A model generated the notes under the pieces. The model was not told the DNA's origin and did no database searches. It was given only the letters and a program-made list of their open reading frames with translations. This document shows positions 1 through 9,391 of a stretch of 64,000 bases of DNA, piece after piece. The position numbers and the translations under genes were made by a program. This DNA comes from an uncultured Bacteroides sp. (GTDB lineage Bacteria > Bacteroidota > Bacteroidia > Cytophagales > Cyclobacteriaceae). The stretch's first letter is position 1, and every line of letters begins with the position of its first letter. The DNA lies in contig CABHOV010000047.1 of assembly GCA_902168185.1 (NCBI GenBank), positions 62,001 to 126,000 of the forward strand, given 5' to 3'.

Positions 1-148
1 GGCTTAAAAGGAACAAGTTTAGTTAAGAGGCCATTTATCTACATTACTTACAGACAAAATCTGTCTTTCATGTTACAAACGAATCTGCTTCGTATTTATT
101 AGGCTTCTTACAAAGATTATCTATAAATATACACAACTGTGTGCGTTT

Positions 149-175
149 GGCATAATGATAGAACATCATTATGCC
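149..175. terminator. Perfect 11-bp hairpin downstream of the MEDS gene
   Basis: GGCATAATGAT, a five-base loop, then ATCATTATGCC form a perfect stem. It lies about 75 bases past the stop of the minus-strand sensor gene at 249. The short T-run (CCTTTAT) is on the plus-strand side only, so it would be a weak terminator for the minus-strand operon. It could instead be a dyad operator or an mRNA 3'-end stabiliser. Bases 1-248 otherwise hold no gene I can support. Confidence 0.4.
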
Positions 176-248
176 TTTATATCAAGCCGGTATTAAAAGC
201 CGGAACATATGTAGTATAGCTTCGGAGGCTACAACGCCAACCTATATA

Positions 249-905
249 TTAGCCAACTGTTTTTTGCGTAATCGTCCTGTACGAAATGTTACCGGTTCCC
301 TCTTCGCTGGTTGTAATCATTTTAGAGTGAGTGCCGCAGATATGCATTACCGATTCAGTTGCATCCTGCGTAAAACCGTTTTGCGGATAGGCACAGAACA
401 AGCAGAATGCCTGTGTCTCGCAGAACTTATTCCAGAGCTGCTCCAGTCTTACCGTTGCCCCCACATGCCCCCTCGCCCAAAGAACTGCTACCATTTCGCC
501 AAAGGCGCGAACCGGACGTCCTCCAAGTCTAGCGTTGGTAATGATATCGGAAACCAAATGCAGAAAAAGCGTTTCGTCAGGCCAGTCGTTCACCATGAAC
601 TTGGAAAGCGTTGCCTCTGCGTCCAGCGGAATATACAACTCGTTTTCAGATGTAACATCAAATCCGGCGAGCTCCAATTTATAGTTTAAGGCCCGCAAGT
701 GGGACGGCGTGGCAATAACAATTACACATTCTCCCGCATTTATACCACTCGCCACAAACCCCAGTAACAACTCTAAAAAGCTATCATCTGTTTCATAGAT
801 TTGAACCACATGGTCGCAAGGCGCTATCTCAGCCCAGAAGACATCGCTGTTTTTTTTCTGCCAATCATTATTCGCTTGAAGTGCTCCCATAATTTTAAAA
901 TTCAT
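249..905 (-). CDS. MEDS domain-containing sensor protein
   Basis: A protein of about 218 residues, nearly all of it a MEDS domain (the DcmR-type sensory domain). Visible hallmarks are HVVQIYETDDSFLELLLGFV near the N-terminus, GECVIVIATPSHLRAL, then GGRPVRAFGEMVAVLW and LEQLWNKFCETQAFCLFCAY. The family is thought to bind hydrocarbon-like or other small ligands and is often found beside or fused to histidine kinases. There is no membrane segment or DNA-binding domain, so it is probably a cytosolic accessory to the kinase encoded just upstream. The ATG at 905 sits inside the kinase stop region (11-nt overlap), implying translational coupling. A longer reading to 971 would run deep into the kinase gene, and an internal ATG at 890 is also possible. 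The family assignment is firm; ligand and partner are inference. Confidence 0.85.
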   Translation of the reverse strand: MNFKIMGALQANNDWQKKNSDVFWAEIAPCDHVVQIYETDDSFLELLLGFVASGINAGECVIVIATPSHLRALNYKLELAGFDVTSENELYIPLDAEATLSKFMVNDWPDETLFLHLVSDIITNARLGGRPVRAFGEMVAVLWARGHVGATVRLEQLWNKFCETQAFCLFCAYPQNGFTQDATESVMHICGTHSKMITTSEEGTGNISYRTITQKTVG

Positions 906-2880
906 TAGATGTGCGATGACTATACTCTTGCTTGTGAACAGGAAGGTATATATGAAAGATAGCGCCCTCATTTATTTTACTTTCAGCAGTCATTCTTCCA
1001 TGATGTCCTTCAATGATTTTTTTACAGATCGCAAGACCTATACCTGTTCCTTCAACTTGAGATTTACTGTGAAGTCTGTTAAATATTTCAAAAATCTTTT
1101 CAGCGTACTCGGCTTGGAAACCAATTCCATTGTCTGAAACGGAAATGTCGTAGAAGTCCTGTGGATCGTGTATGCCTGGGAGCTGCATATTCGGTACTAT
1201 ACTGCATTGAAACACAATGTGCGGAGTAGAGAATTCTTTGGAAAACTTAAGTGCATTACTGATCAGGTTTAAAAATACCTGGTGAAACTGGAAACGGGTC
1301 ACCGGTAAGGTAGGCAATCCATTATTTTCAATGCGGGCACCGGTTTGTTCAATCTTTACTTCGAACTCAGTTATTACTTCCTCGAGGAGTTGATTCAAGT
1401 CCGTTAACTCAAGGCCACTCTCAGCGTTTGTTGTTTTTGAATATAAAAGTATATCCTTGATAAGCACGCGCATTCTGTTGGAGGCAGACTGAATCTTATC
1501 GATATACTCTTTACTTCGGGATGAAAGCTTATCTCCGTCTGAATATACTACACGATCAATAAATGTCTGAATCTTGCGCAAAGGCTCCTGCAAATCATGA
1601 CTGGCTATATGTGCAAAAGACGAAAGCTCGTTATTGATTTTTTCTAATTCATGATTTTTAAGGATGAGTGCTTTCTCTGCCTTTCGTAATTCCAGGTTTC
1701 TTTTCCGCAAGTCATCGGTTCGATTAAGCACCATCTTTTCAAGTGAAGACTTTATTTCTTCCTGAACAGATATATCTTGAATAATTCCGGTATATCCGGT
1801 AAACTGATTATTAATGTCAAACTGCGGAATGGAGTTGGCATAAACAACGATAGCCCTACCGGTTGAGTTTTCTATTCTGAATTTAGCTTCAAAAGTCTTT
1901 TTTTCAGACAGCGATTTTCTCCAGGCAGTTTCTATATTTCTCCTATCGTCCGGATGAATAATGTTGAGCCATAGGCTGCCTAGACCATCTTCATTTTTTT
2001 TCCCGGTCAGCTCGCTCCACTTACTATTTAGAAAAGTACATAAACCGTTCTCATCTGTAGTCCATATAATTACCGGGACCAAGTTACTCATCACTTTAAA
2101 GCGCTCTTGATTTTCACGCATTGCCTTCGCAGCAAGTTTTTGAGCCGTGATATCAATTGTAAAACAACGGGTATGGACAAATTCGCCATCCTTCCATAGT
2201 ACGCTTGAATTAATGGTGACAAAGCGAGAAGACCCATCTTTACAGAGTAGCTCAGCTTCACTGTTTTTAATTATTTCTTTGTTGCGAAGCTTATACAAGA
2301 TTTCTTGTATTACTTGTTGATTCTTATGAAAGCGTGTAATGGGCTGCCCTATATATTCGTCGGGCTCATATCCCAACATCGTTAGTTCTTCGCGATTAGC
2401 CCAGATGATAATTCCATCTTCATTTACCCAATGTAAGCCTATCGTAGCATTTTCAAAGTAGTCATGCAGCGATCGCTCAACATCAAGCTTTGAAGTAATG
2501 TCGGTCGCATAGAAAATAAATCCTTTAACTTTTTGATTGTAATCAAACTCCGGCAGAATGTTTACTTCCATACAGCGATACTCACCGCCGTGTGGAAAGG
2601 AGATGGTTAGGTGTGCAGGTTCACCAACCAAAGTTTTACCTAGATACCGTTGAATTTGATTAAAGATTTGTCTGCCTATAATTACTGGAAAGGAGTTGCA
2701 AGAGGGATCTTCGATACGGGAAAACCATTTTCTAAAACTTCGATTGGCGTATTGCACAGCCATGTTGCAATCAACGCGGACAACAAGCGCTGGTATTAAG
2801 TCTATAAGATTGTCGAAAGACACCGACTGCTCCGAGAGATTTTGCTCTGATAAGGAAACGTTATTTACTTCTAATCTCAT
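895..2880 (-). CDS. PAS-domain sensor histidine kinase
   Basis: A 661-residue kinase with no membrane segment. It has three PAS domains at roughly residues 20-130, 135-255 and 258-380 (the last ends in a PAC segment, FTGYTGIIQDIS), a coiled-coil linker at 380-420, a HisKA dimerisation domain with phospho-acceptor His428 in the SHDLQEPLR motif, and an HATPase_c domain with N box (FLNLISNALKFS), G1 box (DNGIGF) and G2 box (GTGIGLAICKKI). It should autophosphorylate in response to a cytosolic cue sensed by the PAS modules, but no receiver domain or response regulator gene is nearby, so the target is unknown. The SHDLQEPLR type resembles phytochrome-like soluble kinases. It overlaps the MEDS gene by 11 nt, so the two likely form one sensory unit. 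The upstream region to 3464 gives no convincing promoter. Confidence 0.93.
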   Translation of the reverse strand: MRLEVNNVSLSEQNLSEQSVSFDNLIDLIPALVVRVDCNMAVQYANRSFRKWFSRIEDPSCNSFPVIIGRQIFNQIQRYLGKTLVGEPAHLTISFPHGGEYRCMEVNILPEFDYNQKVKGFIFYATDITSKLDVERSLHDYFENATIGLHWVNEDGIIIWANREELTMLGYEPDEYIGQPITRFHKNQQVIQEILYKLRNKEIIKNSEAELLCKDGSSRFVTINSSVLWKDGEFVHTRCFTIDITAQKLAAKAMRENQERFKVMSNLVPVIIWTTDENGLCTFLNSKWSELTGKKNEDGLGSLWLNIIHPDDRRNIETAWRKSLSEKKTFEAKFRIENSTGRAIVVYANSIPQFDINNQFTGYTGIIQDISVQEEIKSSLEKMVLNRTDDLRKRNLELRKAEKALILKNHELEKINNELSSFAHIASHDLQEPLRKIQTFIDRVVYSDGDKLSSRSKEYIDKIQSASNRMRVLIKDILLYSKTTNAESGLELTDLNQLLEEVITEFEVKIEQTGARIENNGLPTLPVTRFQFHQVFLNLISNALKFSKEFSTPHIVFQCSIVPNMQLPGIHDPQDFYDISVSDNGIGFQAEYAEKIFEIFNRLHSKSQVEGTGIGLAICKKIIEGHHGRMTAESKINEGAIFHIYLPVHKQEYSHRTSNEF

Positions 2881-3464
2881 CTACAGGGTATTTCATTCCC
2901 TATAAAAAGTGCTGGACAGTCGAGTACTTCAAGGGCTAACTGTTACAACTCTTAATAAATCATGCCAACAAAGAAATATGCCCCTAAGCGCACATCGAAA
3001 TTTAAGCCTATAGTAGTTTGTGGAACAGTTTACTCAATTAGTAGCCTCAATGACGGAAACAAATGCAGGGCACGACTGCATCCTTACCAGCCATTTATAC
3101 GAGACAACAATATATAGTTAAACCTAACTGCGACTATACGGATGAAGAAATGTATCTTGACAAAAGCTGTTTAAACTCACGCTTCCTCCTATCGACTACA
3201 GGTTTGAGCTTCTTGTTTTTAATCTTGCGAAAGACACCCATAAGTATTAAACTCGAATGTGCTAAATATTAATAATCAGCACGGGCAATCGATGCATGTT
3301 GCCATTGCTGTATAGCAGTTATTTATATACCGTTAGTTTGTGAGAGAACAGACCTATTGATTGTTCATTTCCGTTTACATTCATCGGTAGCGTGCAATAA
3401 GACTTGGCAGTCGAACTTGGTTGAAACAAGGAACAAGAACGTATTAAACTATAAATATCTCACC
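2881..3464. other. Intergenic region between divergent genes
   Basis: About 580 bases separate the kinase start (minus) from the start of the T9SS protein (plus), so both promoters must lie here. A plus-strand open frame at 3063-3272 has no recognisable features or plausible start context and I do not call it. I see no strong hairpin and no clean TAnnTTTG element with a matching -33 box. Confidence 0.4.
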
Positions 3465-6400
3465 ATGAAAATACGGGCTGGCCTGTTGTTCTTCCTTTTG
3501 TTATGCAGCACTTGTATATATAGCCAGCGCTACTGGGTGGCTTCTACTTCTTCGAACTGGAATAATACGGCTAATTGGTCTGCAACTTCAGGTGGTATAG
3601 GGGGAGCTTCTGTTCCGGGCGCATCAGACGCCGTTGTATTTAATGGAGCTGGTGGCCTGCAGGGGAACTGTATACTGGACATAGCACCTACAGTATCCTC
3701 GATTACTGTAAATGGATATAGTGGCACTATTGACTTGAACGGATTCAACCTGATAAACTCAGGAACGACAGCAGCTACTTTTACAACGGGTATAATTACT
3801 AACGGAGGCGCACCAGCAACGATTACCATAAGTACTACGGGTACTGCAACTTTTAATGGCACCCGCTTTGGTATAAGTACCGTTATAGCACCCAACGTAA
3901 CCTGTATGGCTAGTCAGCTATATCTCAACGGATCTATATTTTACGGCACAACGCATCTCGAGAAAACGGGAGGTACAAGTAATTTAGGATCCGGAGGTAA
4001 TACATTTCATGGCACCACCACCCTGGCAAATTCCGGAAGCGCATACCTGGCAACTGGATTTAATTCTCCCGATGTTTTTAATGCTGATCTTACCATAACG
4101 AATACAGGTTCATCCTTCATTGGTGTTGCTGACAACACACTCAATAACATGTTTAATGGCAACATCATCGTTAACTCTTCCAGTGGTTCAGGAATATTCT
4201 TCGCCAACGGTCCTGGCGCAGCCGGCACAAAATCCTCTTACCTGGCTAGCGGAAAAACAATTACCGTAGGTACAGGGTATACAGCCGGTACGCTTTCATT
4301 GGCGGGGTTTCATCAGGCAGATGCTGCTACAGCGCAAAGTTTAACCACCACAGGTTCAAGTATACTATATATCGGTCCTTCTGCCACGTTCGCTGGCAAC
4401 GTAATGTTTAAAGCTCCACAGCTATATATGCAGGGATGCATCTATAGTGGCGCGGCTTATCTTGAAAAAAGTGGCGGCACCAATAATCTGGGTGCAGGAG
4501 GAAATACATTTCAGTCTACAGCGACCATTGTCAATTCGGGAAGCGCATACCTGGCAACAGGATATAACAATGCGGATACTTTCAACGGCGATCTTACCGT
4601 TACGAATACCGGAACAGGATGGGTTGCCATGGCCGATAATGCAAGCGGAAGTATATTCAATGGGAATATCACGGTTAACTCTACTAATGCGGGTGCCAAT
4701 GCCGGCATTACATTCGGCAATGGTCCAGGCACTAGTGTAGTGGCTACCCTTGCCAGTGGTAAGACTATTACTGTAGGCACCGGCTTCTCTGCTGGTAAAC
4801 TTTTACTGAGGCGATTTGTACAATCTGGCAGCACTGCACAAAACCTCACGTTCACAGGAACAGCAGCTTTATACCTTGGACCGTACTCTACATTTAATGG
4901 CGCTGTTACCTTCGTGACACCACAGGTATATCTGCAAGGTGCCACCTATAATAACACCAGCTATATACAGAAGAATGGCGGCACCAATAACGCAGGTGCA
5001 GGTGGAAATATTTTCAATAGCACTACTACACTGGTAAATTCAGGAAGTGGTTGGCTGGAAACTGCTACCACAACAGCCGATACTTTCAATGGAGACGTAA
5101 CGCTGACCAATACAGGTTCTTCAATTATTTCAATGGCTTCGGCCACTGCAGGAAATATGTTCAATGGAAACATCGTTGTAAACAGTACCGCTGGTATAGG
5201 AATCAGATTTGCCAACAACACCGCCTTGGGAGCGGCAACATTGGCAAGCGGAAAAACGATTACTGTAGGAAGTACTGGTTTTAGCACGGGGACATTAACG
5301 TTGCAAAAATTCACACAATCCGGCACCACTTCACAGAGTATAGCACTTACCGGAACGGCAACGTTAACCTCAGGGCCGTCTTCCGTTTTTAATGGTAATG
5401 TTATTTTTACAGCACCTCGTATTCTTTTGAATGGAAGTATATATAATGGAACCGCTTCCATCACGAAGAACGGAACGACAACCAATACTTGTGATGGCGG
5501 CAATGTATTTAACGCTACCACGAGCCTGATCAACAGCAGCGATGCAACATGGCTTTTTGCCAATACTACTGGTGATACCTATAACGGTCCGGTTACATTC
5601 TCACAGACCTCGACTGGTGCATTGCAACCTGCCTATAATGGCACCAATTCTTTTTACGACAACATCACGGTAAGCAGTGCCAGCGTTGTGACACTTGGAT
5701 CAGGTACAGGTGTTGTTCAATTTGCAGGAAGCAACAATCAAACAATTACTTCTGCAAGTTCAATTCCGGTGATCCAGCGATTGACGATGAGCAAAGCATT
5801 GGGCACCAATACAATTACACTAAACACGCCTATAAATATAGGGACAACAGCAACACTTACTACAGGTATAATTAACACAACGACTTCCAACTACCTTAAT
5901 TTCCTAGCAGGTAGTACGGTTACCGGAGCGAACAATGCAAGCTATATCAATGGACCCGTGCGAAAGACGGGCAACACAGCGTTTACATTCCCGACTGGAA
6001 ATGCGTCTACATATCGCTCCATTGCTATATCTGCGCCCTCGGTTGGCAGTGATGTTTTCACTGCTCAATATTTTAAAACCAGTCAGGCCTTTGGTGATCA
6101 AAGTGCATTCACGGTTCCATTGGTGAGAGTGAGCGGCTGCGAGTATTGGACACTTGACAGAACCGTTGGAACTTCCAATGTAAATGTTACCCTTAGTTGG
6201 AACAGTTCGGACTGCACCGGTCCCTATATAACGGACCTGTCTGCATTGCTTGTAGCGCGGTGGAATGGAAGCGCATGGGTTGCGCAAGGTAATGGAGGAA
6301 CGAGTGGAGATGCTACAGCTGGAACGATCATTACGACTCCGGCAGTAACAGCGTTTAGTCCCTTTGCACTGGGTTCATCTTCTCCCAATAATCCCCTACC

Positions 6401-6953
6401 TGTAAAGCTACTCTCATTTACCGCTGATCAAGAAGGAGACAAAGTATTGCTGGAGTGGAAAACTGCGTGGGAGAAGGACAATGATTTCTTTGTCATTGAG
6501 CGATCTTCTGACGGATTGAATTATCATACTGTAGGTAAACAGCCCGCTTCAGGTAACAGTAATATCATACAACATTATACCATGGAAGATCATACACCTT
6601 ACCTGGGAAGATCTTACTATCGAATTAAGCAAACGGACCTGAATGGTACTACTGAATATTTGGACACAAAAGCGATTACCATACAAGAAGAAGAGAACAT
6701 CTCTATGTTTCCCAATCCGTTTGATGGCCAGAATATGAATTTTCTTTTTGCCGGCTTTAAAGAAGGTACATGTAATTATAGAATTCTTGATATCTCGGGA
6801 GTTCAGAGGCTACGCGGAGAGGTCTTCATTAGCGGAAAAGAAAATGATCCTTACAAAGAAAAATTGTCGGAAGCACTCGCTTCGGGTATATATTATCTTC
6901 AACTATATAAAGATAATTTTTCAAAAACCATAAAACTGATTGTCCGTCCATAG
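3465..6953 (+). CDS. Repetitive surface protein with T9SS type A sorting domain
   Basis: The start at 3465 gives 1162 residues beginning with a signal peptide (MKIRAGLLFFLLLCSTCIYS, cleaved near SQ); the frame stays open upstream to 3357 but that stretch is not signal-like. The body is very rich in Gly, Thr, Ser and Asn and contains four repeats of about 167 residues with recurring elements NLGAGGNTF, TFNGDLTVTNTG and LASGKTITVG, as expected of a parallel beta-helix adhesin or surface filament. A last region of about 80 residues, starting at MFPNPFDGQ and ending ASGIYYLQLYKDNFSKTIKL, is a typical type A C-terminal sorting domain, so the product should cross the outer membrane by T9SS and be attached or released. 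The monocistronic gene is followed directly by a hairpin. Role (adhesion, matrix, gliding) is inferred only from architecture. Confidence 0.9.
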   Translation: MKIRAGLLFFLLLCSTCIYSQRYWVASTSSNWNNTANWSATSGGIGGASVPGASDAVVFNGAGGLQGNCILDIAPTVSSITVNGYSGTIDLNGFNLINSGTTAATFTTGIITNGGAPATITISTTGTATFNGTRFGISTVIAPNVTCMASQLYLNGSIFYGTTHLEKTGGTSNLGSGGNTFHGTTTLANSGSAYLATGFNSPDVFNADLTITNTGSSFIGVADNTLNNMFNGNIIVNSSSGSGIFFANGPGAAGTKSSYLASGKTITVGTGYTAGTLSLAGFHQADAATAQSLTTTGSSILYIGPSATFAGNVMFKAPQLYMQGCIYSGAAYLEKSGGTNNLGAGGNTFQSTATIVNSGSAYLATGYNNADTFNGDLTVTNTGTGWVAMADNASGSIFNGNITVNSTNAGANAGITFGNGPGTSVVATLASGKTITVGTGFSAGKLLLRRFVQSGSTAQNLTFTGTAALYLGPYSTFNGAVTFVTPQVYLQGATYNNTSYIQKNGGTNNAGAGGNIFNSTTTLVNSGSGWLETATTTADTFNGDVTLTNTGSSIISMASATAGNMFNGNIVVNSTAGIGIRFANNTALGAATLASGKTITVGSTGFSTGTLTLQKFTQSGTTSQSIALTGTATLTSGPSSVFNGNVIFTAPRILLNGSIYNGTASITKNGTTTNTCDGGNVFNATTSLINSSDATWLFANTTGDTYNGPVTFSQTSTGALQPAYNGTNSFYDNITVSSASVVTLGSGTGVVQFAGSNNQTITSASSIPVIQRLTMSKALGTNTITLNTPINIGTTATLTTGIINTTTSNYLNFLAGSTVTGANNASYINGPVRKTGNTAFTFPTGNASTYRSIAISAPSVGSDVFTAQYFKTSQAFGDQSAFTVPLVRVSGCEYWTLDRTVGTSNVNVTLSWNSSDCTGPYITDLSALLVARWNGSAWVAQGNGGTSGDATAGTIITTPAVTAFSPFALGSSSPNNPLPVKLLSFTADQEGDKVLLEWKTAWEKDNDFFVIERSSDGLNYHTVGKQPASGNSNIIQHYTMEDHTPYLGRSYYRIKQTDLNGTTEYLDTKAITIQEEENISMFPNPFDGQNMNFLFAGFKEGTCNYRILDISGVQRLRGEVFISGKENDPYKEKLSEALASGIYYLQLYKDNFSKTIKLIVRP
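3916..5800 (+). repeat. Four tandem ~500-bp coding repeats
   Basis: Repeat starts, marked by QLYLNGSIF, QLYMQGCIY, QVYLQGATY and RILLNGSIY, fall near 3916, 4418, 4921 and 5418, a period of about 497-503 bp. The copies are clearly diverged at DNA level. The fourth is the most divergent and its end merges into non-repeat sequence. Such in-frame repeats can expand or contract by recombination. Confidence 0.8.
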
Positions 6954-6987
6954 CACGGTTGATGTCTATAGAAGACGAGACACCGTG
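6954..6987 (+). terminator. Hairpin directly after the T9SS gene stop
   Basis: CACGG pairs with CCGTG, and inside it TGTCT pairs with AGACA around a ten-base loop, beginning at the stop codon. A U-rich tail is lacking, so termination is possible but not certain. Confidence 0.35.
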
Positions 6988-7203
6988 CACTCCGTGTCTT
7001 TATACAACGTCTCCCCTAGAGCATGCAGCGCGTCAACATAAAGAGTATGTATTGTGTGATTTTTCCATTGTGTCTTGAATATAGCAAGCTATGTTTCTCT
7101 TTGTATATAGCTTGAATTTCTATACGTTATAAGTCCGCTGTGTTATCATTGAGTAAAGAAATTTTCATGGATAATAATAGGAAAATATAGCCACTGATGT
7201 TCT

Positions 7204-7211
7204 TATATTTG
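7204..7211 (+). promoter_or_regulatory. Bacteroidota -7 element (TATATTTG)
   Basis: TATATTTG matches the Bacteroidota TAnnTTTG element and lies 32 bases before the ATG of the SPFH gene, the right distance for a short leader. I could not find a matching -33 TTTG at 17-21 bases upstream, so support is partial. Confidence 0.4.
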
Positions 7212-7242
7212 GGCAATTGTCTCAAAGACTCGATTATTAAAA

Positions 7243-8187
7243 ATGAATATGAATTCACCATTTATTGAAATAATAGAAGCTACCACACCTGATCCAAATC
7301 TTTTGATGTGGAAATTTGCAGATGAAGATAAAGAAATCAAGAATGGTGCAAAGCTTACTGTTCGAGAATCTCAGGTAGCAGTTTTTCTAAATGAAGGTAA
7401 ACTTGCAGATGTTTTTCAGCCGGGGCTTCATACGTTAAGCACGGAGAACATTCCTGTCATAACTCGTTTGAAAGGTTGGAAATATGGATTCAGCAGTCCG
7501 TTTAAAGCAGATGTATATTTTGTAAATACCCGACAGTTTGTTAATAACAAATGGGGAACACCTGCACCCATTATGATGAGGGATCCGGAGTTTGGTCAAG
7601 TTAGAGTTCGTGCCTTCGGTACATTTGATATTCAAGTAAAGGACCTTGCTATATTCTTTCGTCAATATGCAGGCTCATACCAGACCTTTAATATTTTCGA
7701 ATTGCAACATGAGCTTCGGGATTTTATTGCACCAAAATTTGGAGAGGTGTTGGCTCAGCAAAATATATCCGTTAAAGATATAGCCGGAAGTGTTACAGAG
7801 TTAGGTAAGAAAATAGAGCCATTTCTAAAACCTTATTTCTCTCAATTCGGAATTGAGTTGATCTCATTTACCATCACAAGTGTTACACTACCCGATGAAG
7901 TTTCGGCTCACTATGACAAGATAACCAATATGAATATGGTATCTGACATGGACAAGTTTACCAAGTTCAATACTGCCCAAGCTATAGGTGAAAAAGGAAC
8001 GGCCTTAAATGAAGCCACAACAAATGCTATCGCAATGGGAATGATGATGAATAAAGTACAACACGTTAATCAACCACCGGACGACATTACCGCCAAACTA
8101 CAAAAATTAAAAACGCTTTTTGAATCTGGCTTGATAGACGAAGCAGAGTATAAAGCAAAAAAAGCGGACCTGATTGATAAACTATAA
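7243..8187 (+). CDS. SPFH domain protein with C-terminal SHOCT motif (YdjI-like)
   Basis: 314 residues. The N-terminal two thirds carry the SPFH (band-7) fold of the YdjI/virion-core-like branch: an early LMWKFADEDKEIKNGAKLTV, VAVFLNEGKLADVFQPG, then FGQVRVRAFGTFDIQVKD and a helical region to about residue 230. The last 35 residues, DDITAKLQKLKTLFESGLID onward, form a SHOCT oligomerisation or tethering motif. There is no transmembrane helix, so membrane association would depend on partners, as known for B. subtilis YdjI, which needs zinc-ribbon YdjG. It is the first gene of a four-gene operon with gaps of 3-14 nt. A membrane-stress or scaffold role is inferred from the family; none is proven for this locus. 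Confidence 0.85.
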   Translation: MNMNSPFIEIIEATTPDPNLLMWKFADEDKEIKNGAKLTVRESQVAVFLNEGKLADVFQPGLHTLSTENIPVITRLKGWKYGFSSPFKADVYFVNTRQFVNNKWGTPAPIMMRDPEFGQVRVRAFGTFDIQVKDLAIFFRQYAGSYQTFNIFELQHELRDFIAPKFGEVLAQQNISVKDIAGSVTELGKKIEPFLKPYFSQFGIELISFTITSVTLPDEVSAHYDKITNMNMVSDMDKFTKFNTAQAIGEKGTALNEATTNAIAMGMMMNKVQHVNQPPDDITAKLQKLKTLFESGLIDEAEYKAKKADLIDKL

Positions 8188-8195
8188 AAACTGAG

Positions 8196-8447
8196 ATGGA
8201 AGAAAATAAAAAAACTCTTTCACTGCTGGAACGAATGAAGCAAAAGGCCGTGGAGCAAAAATCGTATGGAGGAGAATTTACTGAAGAACCTGCAAAAGTA
8301 AATGCAAGGACCTGCCAGAATTGTGGTGCAGGAAGATCTCAACAAGATGGATTGACACATTGTGCTTACTGTGGATTTGAATTTCTGTCGGTAAAACTTA
8401 CCGATGGTATCAACATTAAAAAAGAAGATAATACTCAAAACATTTAA
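8196..8447 (+). CDS. Small zinc-ribbon protein
   Basis: 83 residues. Two CxxC knuckles (CQNC and CAYC, about residues 40 and 57) give a single four-cysteine zinc ribbon; the rest is charged and helical. It has no signal peptide or membrane helix. It lies 8 nt after the SPFH gene and 3 nt before the next, so co-translation is likely. By analogy with zinc ribbons that partner SPFH proteins it may be an adaptor, but this is inference. I do not recognise a named family. Confidence 0.75.
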   Translation: MEENKKTLSLLERMKQKAVEQKSYGGEFTEEPAKVNARTCQNCGAGRSQQDGLTHCAYCGFEFLSVKLTDGINIKKEDNTQNI

Positions 8448-8450
8448 ACT

Positions 8451-9377
8451 GTGTCAGGATTTTTTAATAACGAATTTGAAAACAGCCGAATACCAGTTGT
8501 AAAAAAAGAAATGCAAGAGACCAAAGAACGTTTCTTTACGTTCATCGGCAAATTGGAAGATAAGCTAAGAGAATTTACAGCAGCATCTATCCCAGAATTA
8601 GTAGAGCTGAATAATACTGATACAGATCAATTCAAGCGAGGATATCACCGAATGAAATCTGCCGTGCTCGGGCAATTGGACAGCATTCAAAAAAAAGCGC
8701 TCGATGTCAAAGAAGAAAAAATCACTTGCTTCCCTTTTCCAAGTGACGATCATGAAATTTCAAAGATATATCACCAGTTTAGGAATGAATGTTACGATCG
8801 CTTTTTTCAGTTAGACGAATTATATAGTAAATGCCGTGAGGAAGTTGAAGGTACTCACCAGGAAGACTTTGAATCCAAGTATCAAAAAATCCTGGATGAG
8901 TATGAGACTCTCAAAGATAAGTTTCGGTGCGAGCAATGTGGAAGCCCCGTGACCATTGACAAAATATATTTTACAACAACCTATATTACCTGCCCCTCCT
9001 GCCAAACGCGAAATACTTTTGAACCGAGCTCGCAAGCCAAAATGCTGGAGCACATTGGAAGAAGTCTCGCCGAACAACGAACAAGTCATCTTCTCGAAGA
9101 ACATGATGAGATTCCTCAAAAAACGCAAGCCCTATACCTGCAACGACATGAGATTGAATTGAGCCTCATCCACGAAAGTGACAAAAGGATCATCGAACAA
9201 AAGAGAGCACAGATGCAGGAGTTGGAAAAACAGAAAGTCGAACTTGAAAGTAAACGTCCTGCTTTATACCAAACCTATTTGCGTGCAATGTTTGATGAAT
9301 GGAATAAAATTAATCCGGCATTGACTGATGAACACGAGAAATTTTACAACCGATTACTAAACGATTATCAGAAATAA
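8451..9377 (+). CDS. Coiled-coil zinc-ribbon protein of unknown function
   Basis: 308 residues starting at a GTG only 3 nt after the previous stop; no nearby ATG gives a comparable frame. It has an N-terminal helical, coiled-coil-prone segment (about 1-150), a central four-cysteine zinc ribbon (CEQC and CPSC, about residues 163 and 182), and a long C-terminal charged coiled coil (KRIIEQKRAQMQELEKQ). No signal peptide or membrane segment. The second zinc-ribbon protein in the operon, it looks like a cytosolic scaffold or nucleic-acid/protein adaptor. Function unknown. Confidence 0.75.
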   Translation: MSGFFNNEFENSRIPVVKKEMQETKERFFTFIGKLEDKLREFTAASIPELVELNNTDTDQFKRGYHRMKSAVLGQLDSIQKKALDVKEEKITCFPFPSDDHEISKIYHQFRNECYDRFFQLDELYSKCREEVEGTHQEDFESKYQKILDEYETLKDKFRCEQCGSPVTIDKIYFTTTYITCPSCQTRNTFEPSSQAKMLEHIGRSLAEQRTSHLLEEHDEIPQKTQALYLQRHEIELSLIHESDKRIIEQKRAQMQELEKQKVELESKRPALYQTYLRAMFDEWNKINPALTDEHEKFYNRLLNDYQK

Positions 9378-9391
9378 ATTAAAATTCAATT

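Noticed and set aside
3063-3272. Plus-strand frame of 69 residues between kinase and T9SS gene
   Set aside because: No start context or protein-like features; chance frame in intergenic DNA.
3063-3400. Possible phase-variable or mobile junction before the T9SS surface gene
   Set aside because: No inverted repeat pair, recombinase gene or target duplication was found.
4511-5563. Long minus-strand frames inside the repetitive T9SS gene
   Set aside because: They are opposite-strand shadows of the Thr/Gly/Asn-rich repeats, giving Pro/Val-rich low-complexity translations.
3916-5800. CRISPR-like regular repetition
   Set aside because: The 500-bp period, in-frame coding content and diverged copies are those of protein repeats; there are no short direct repeats with unique spacers.
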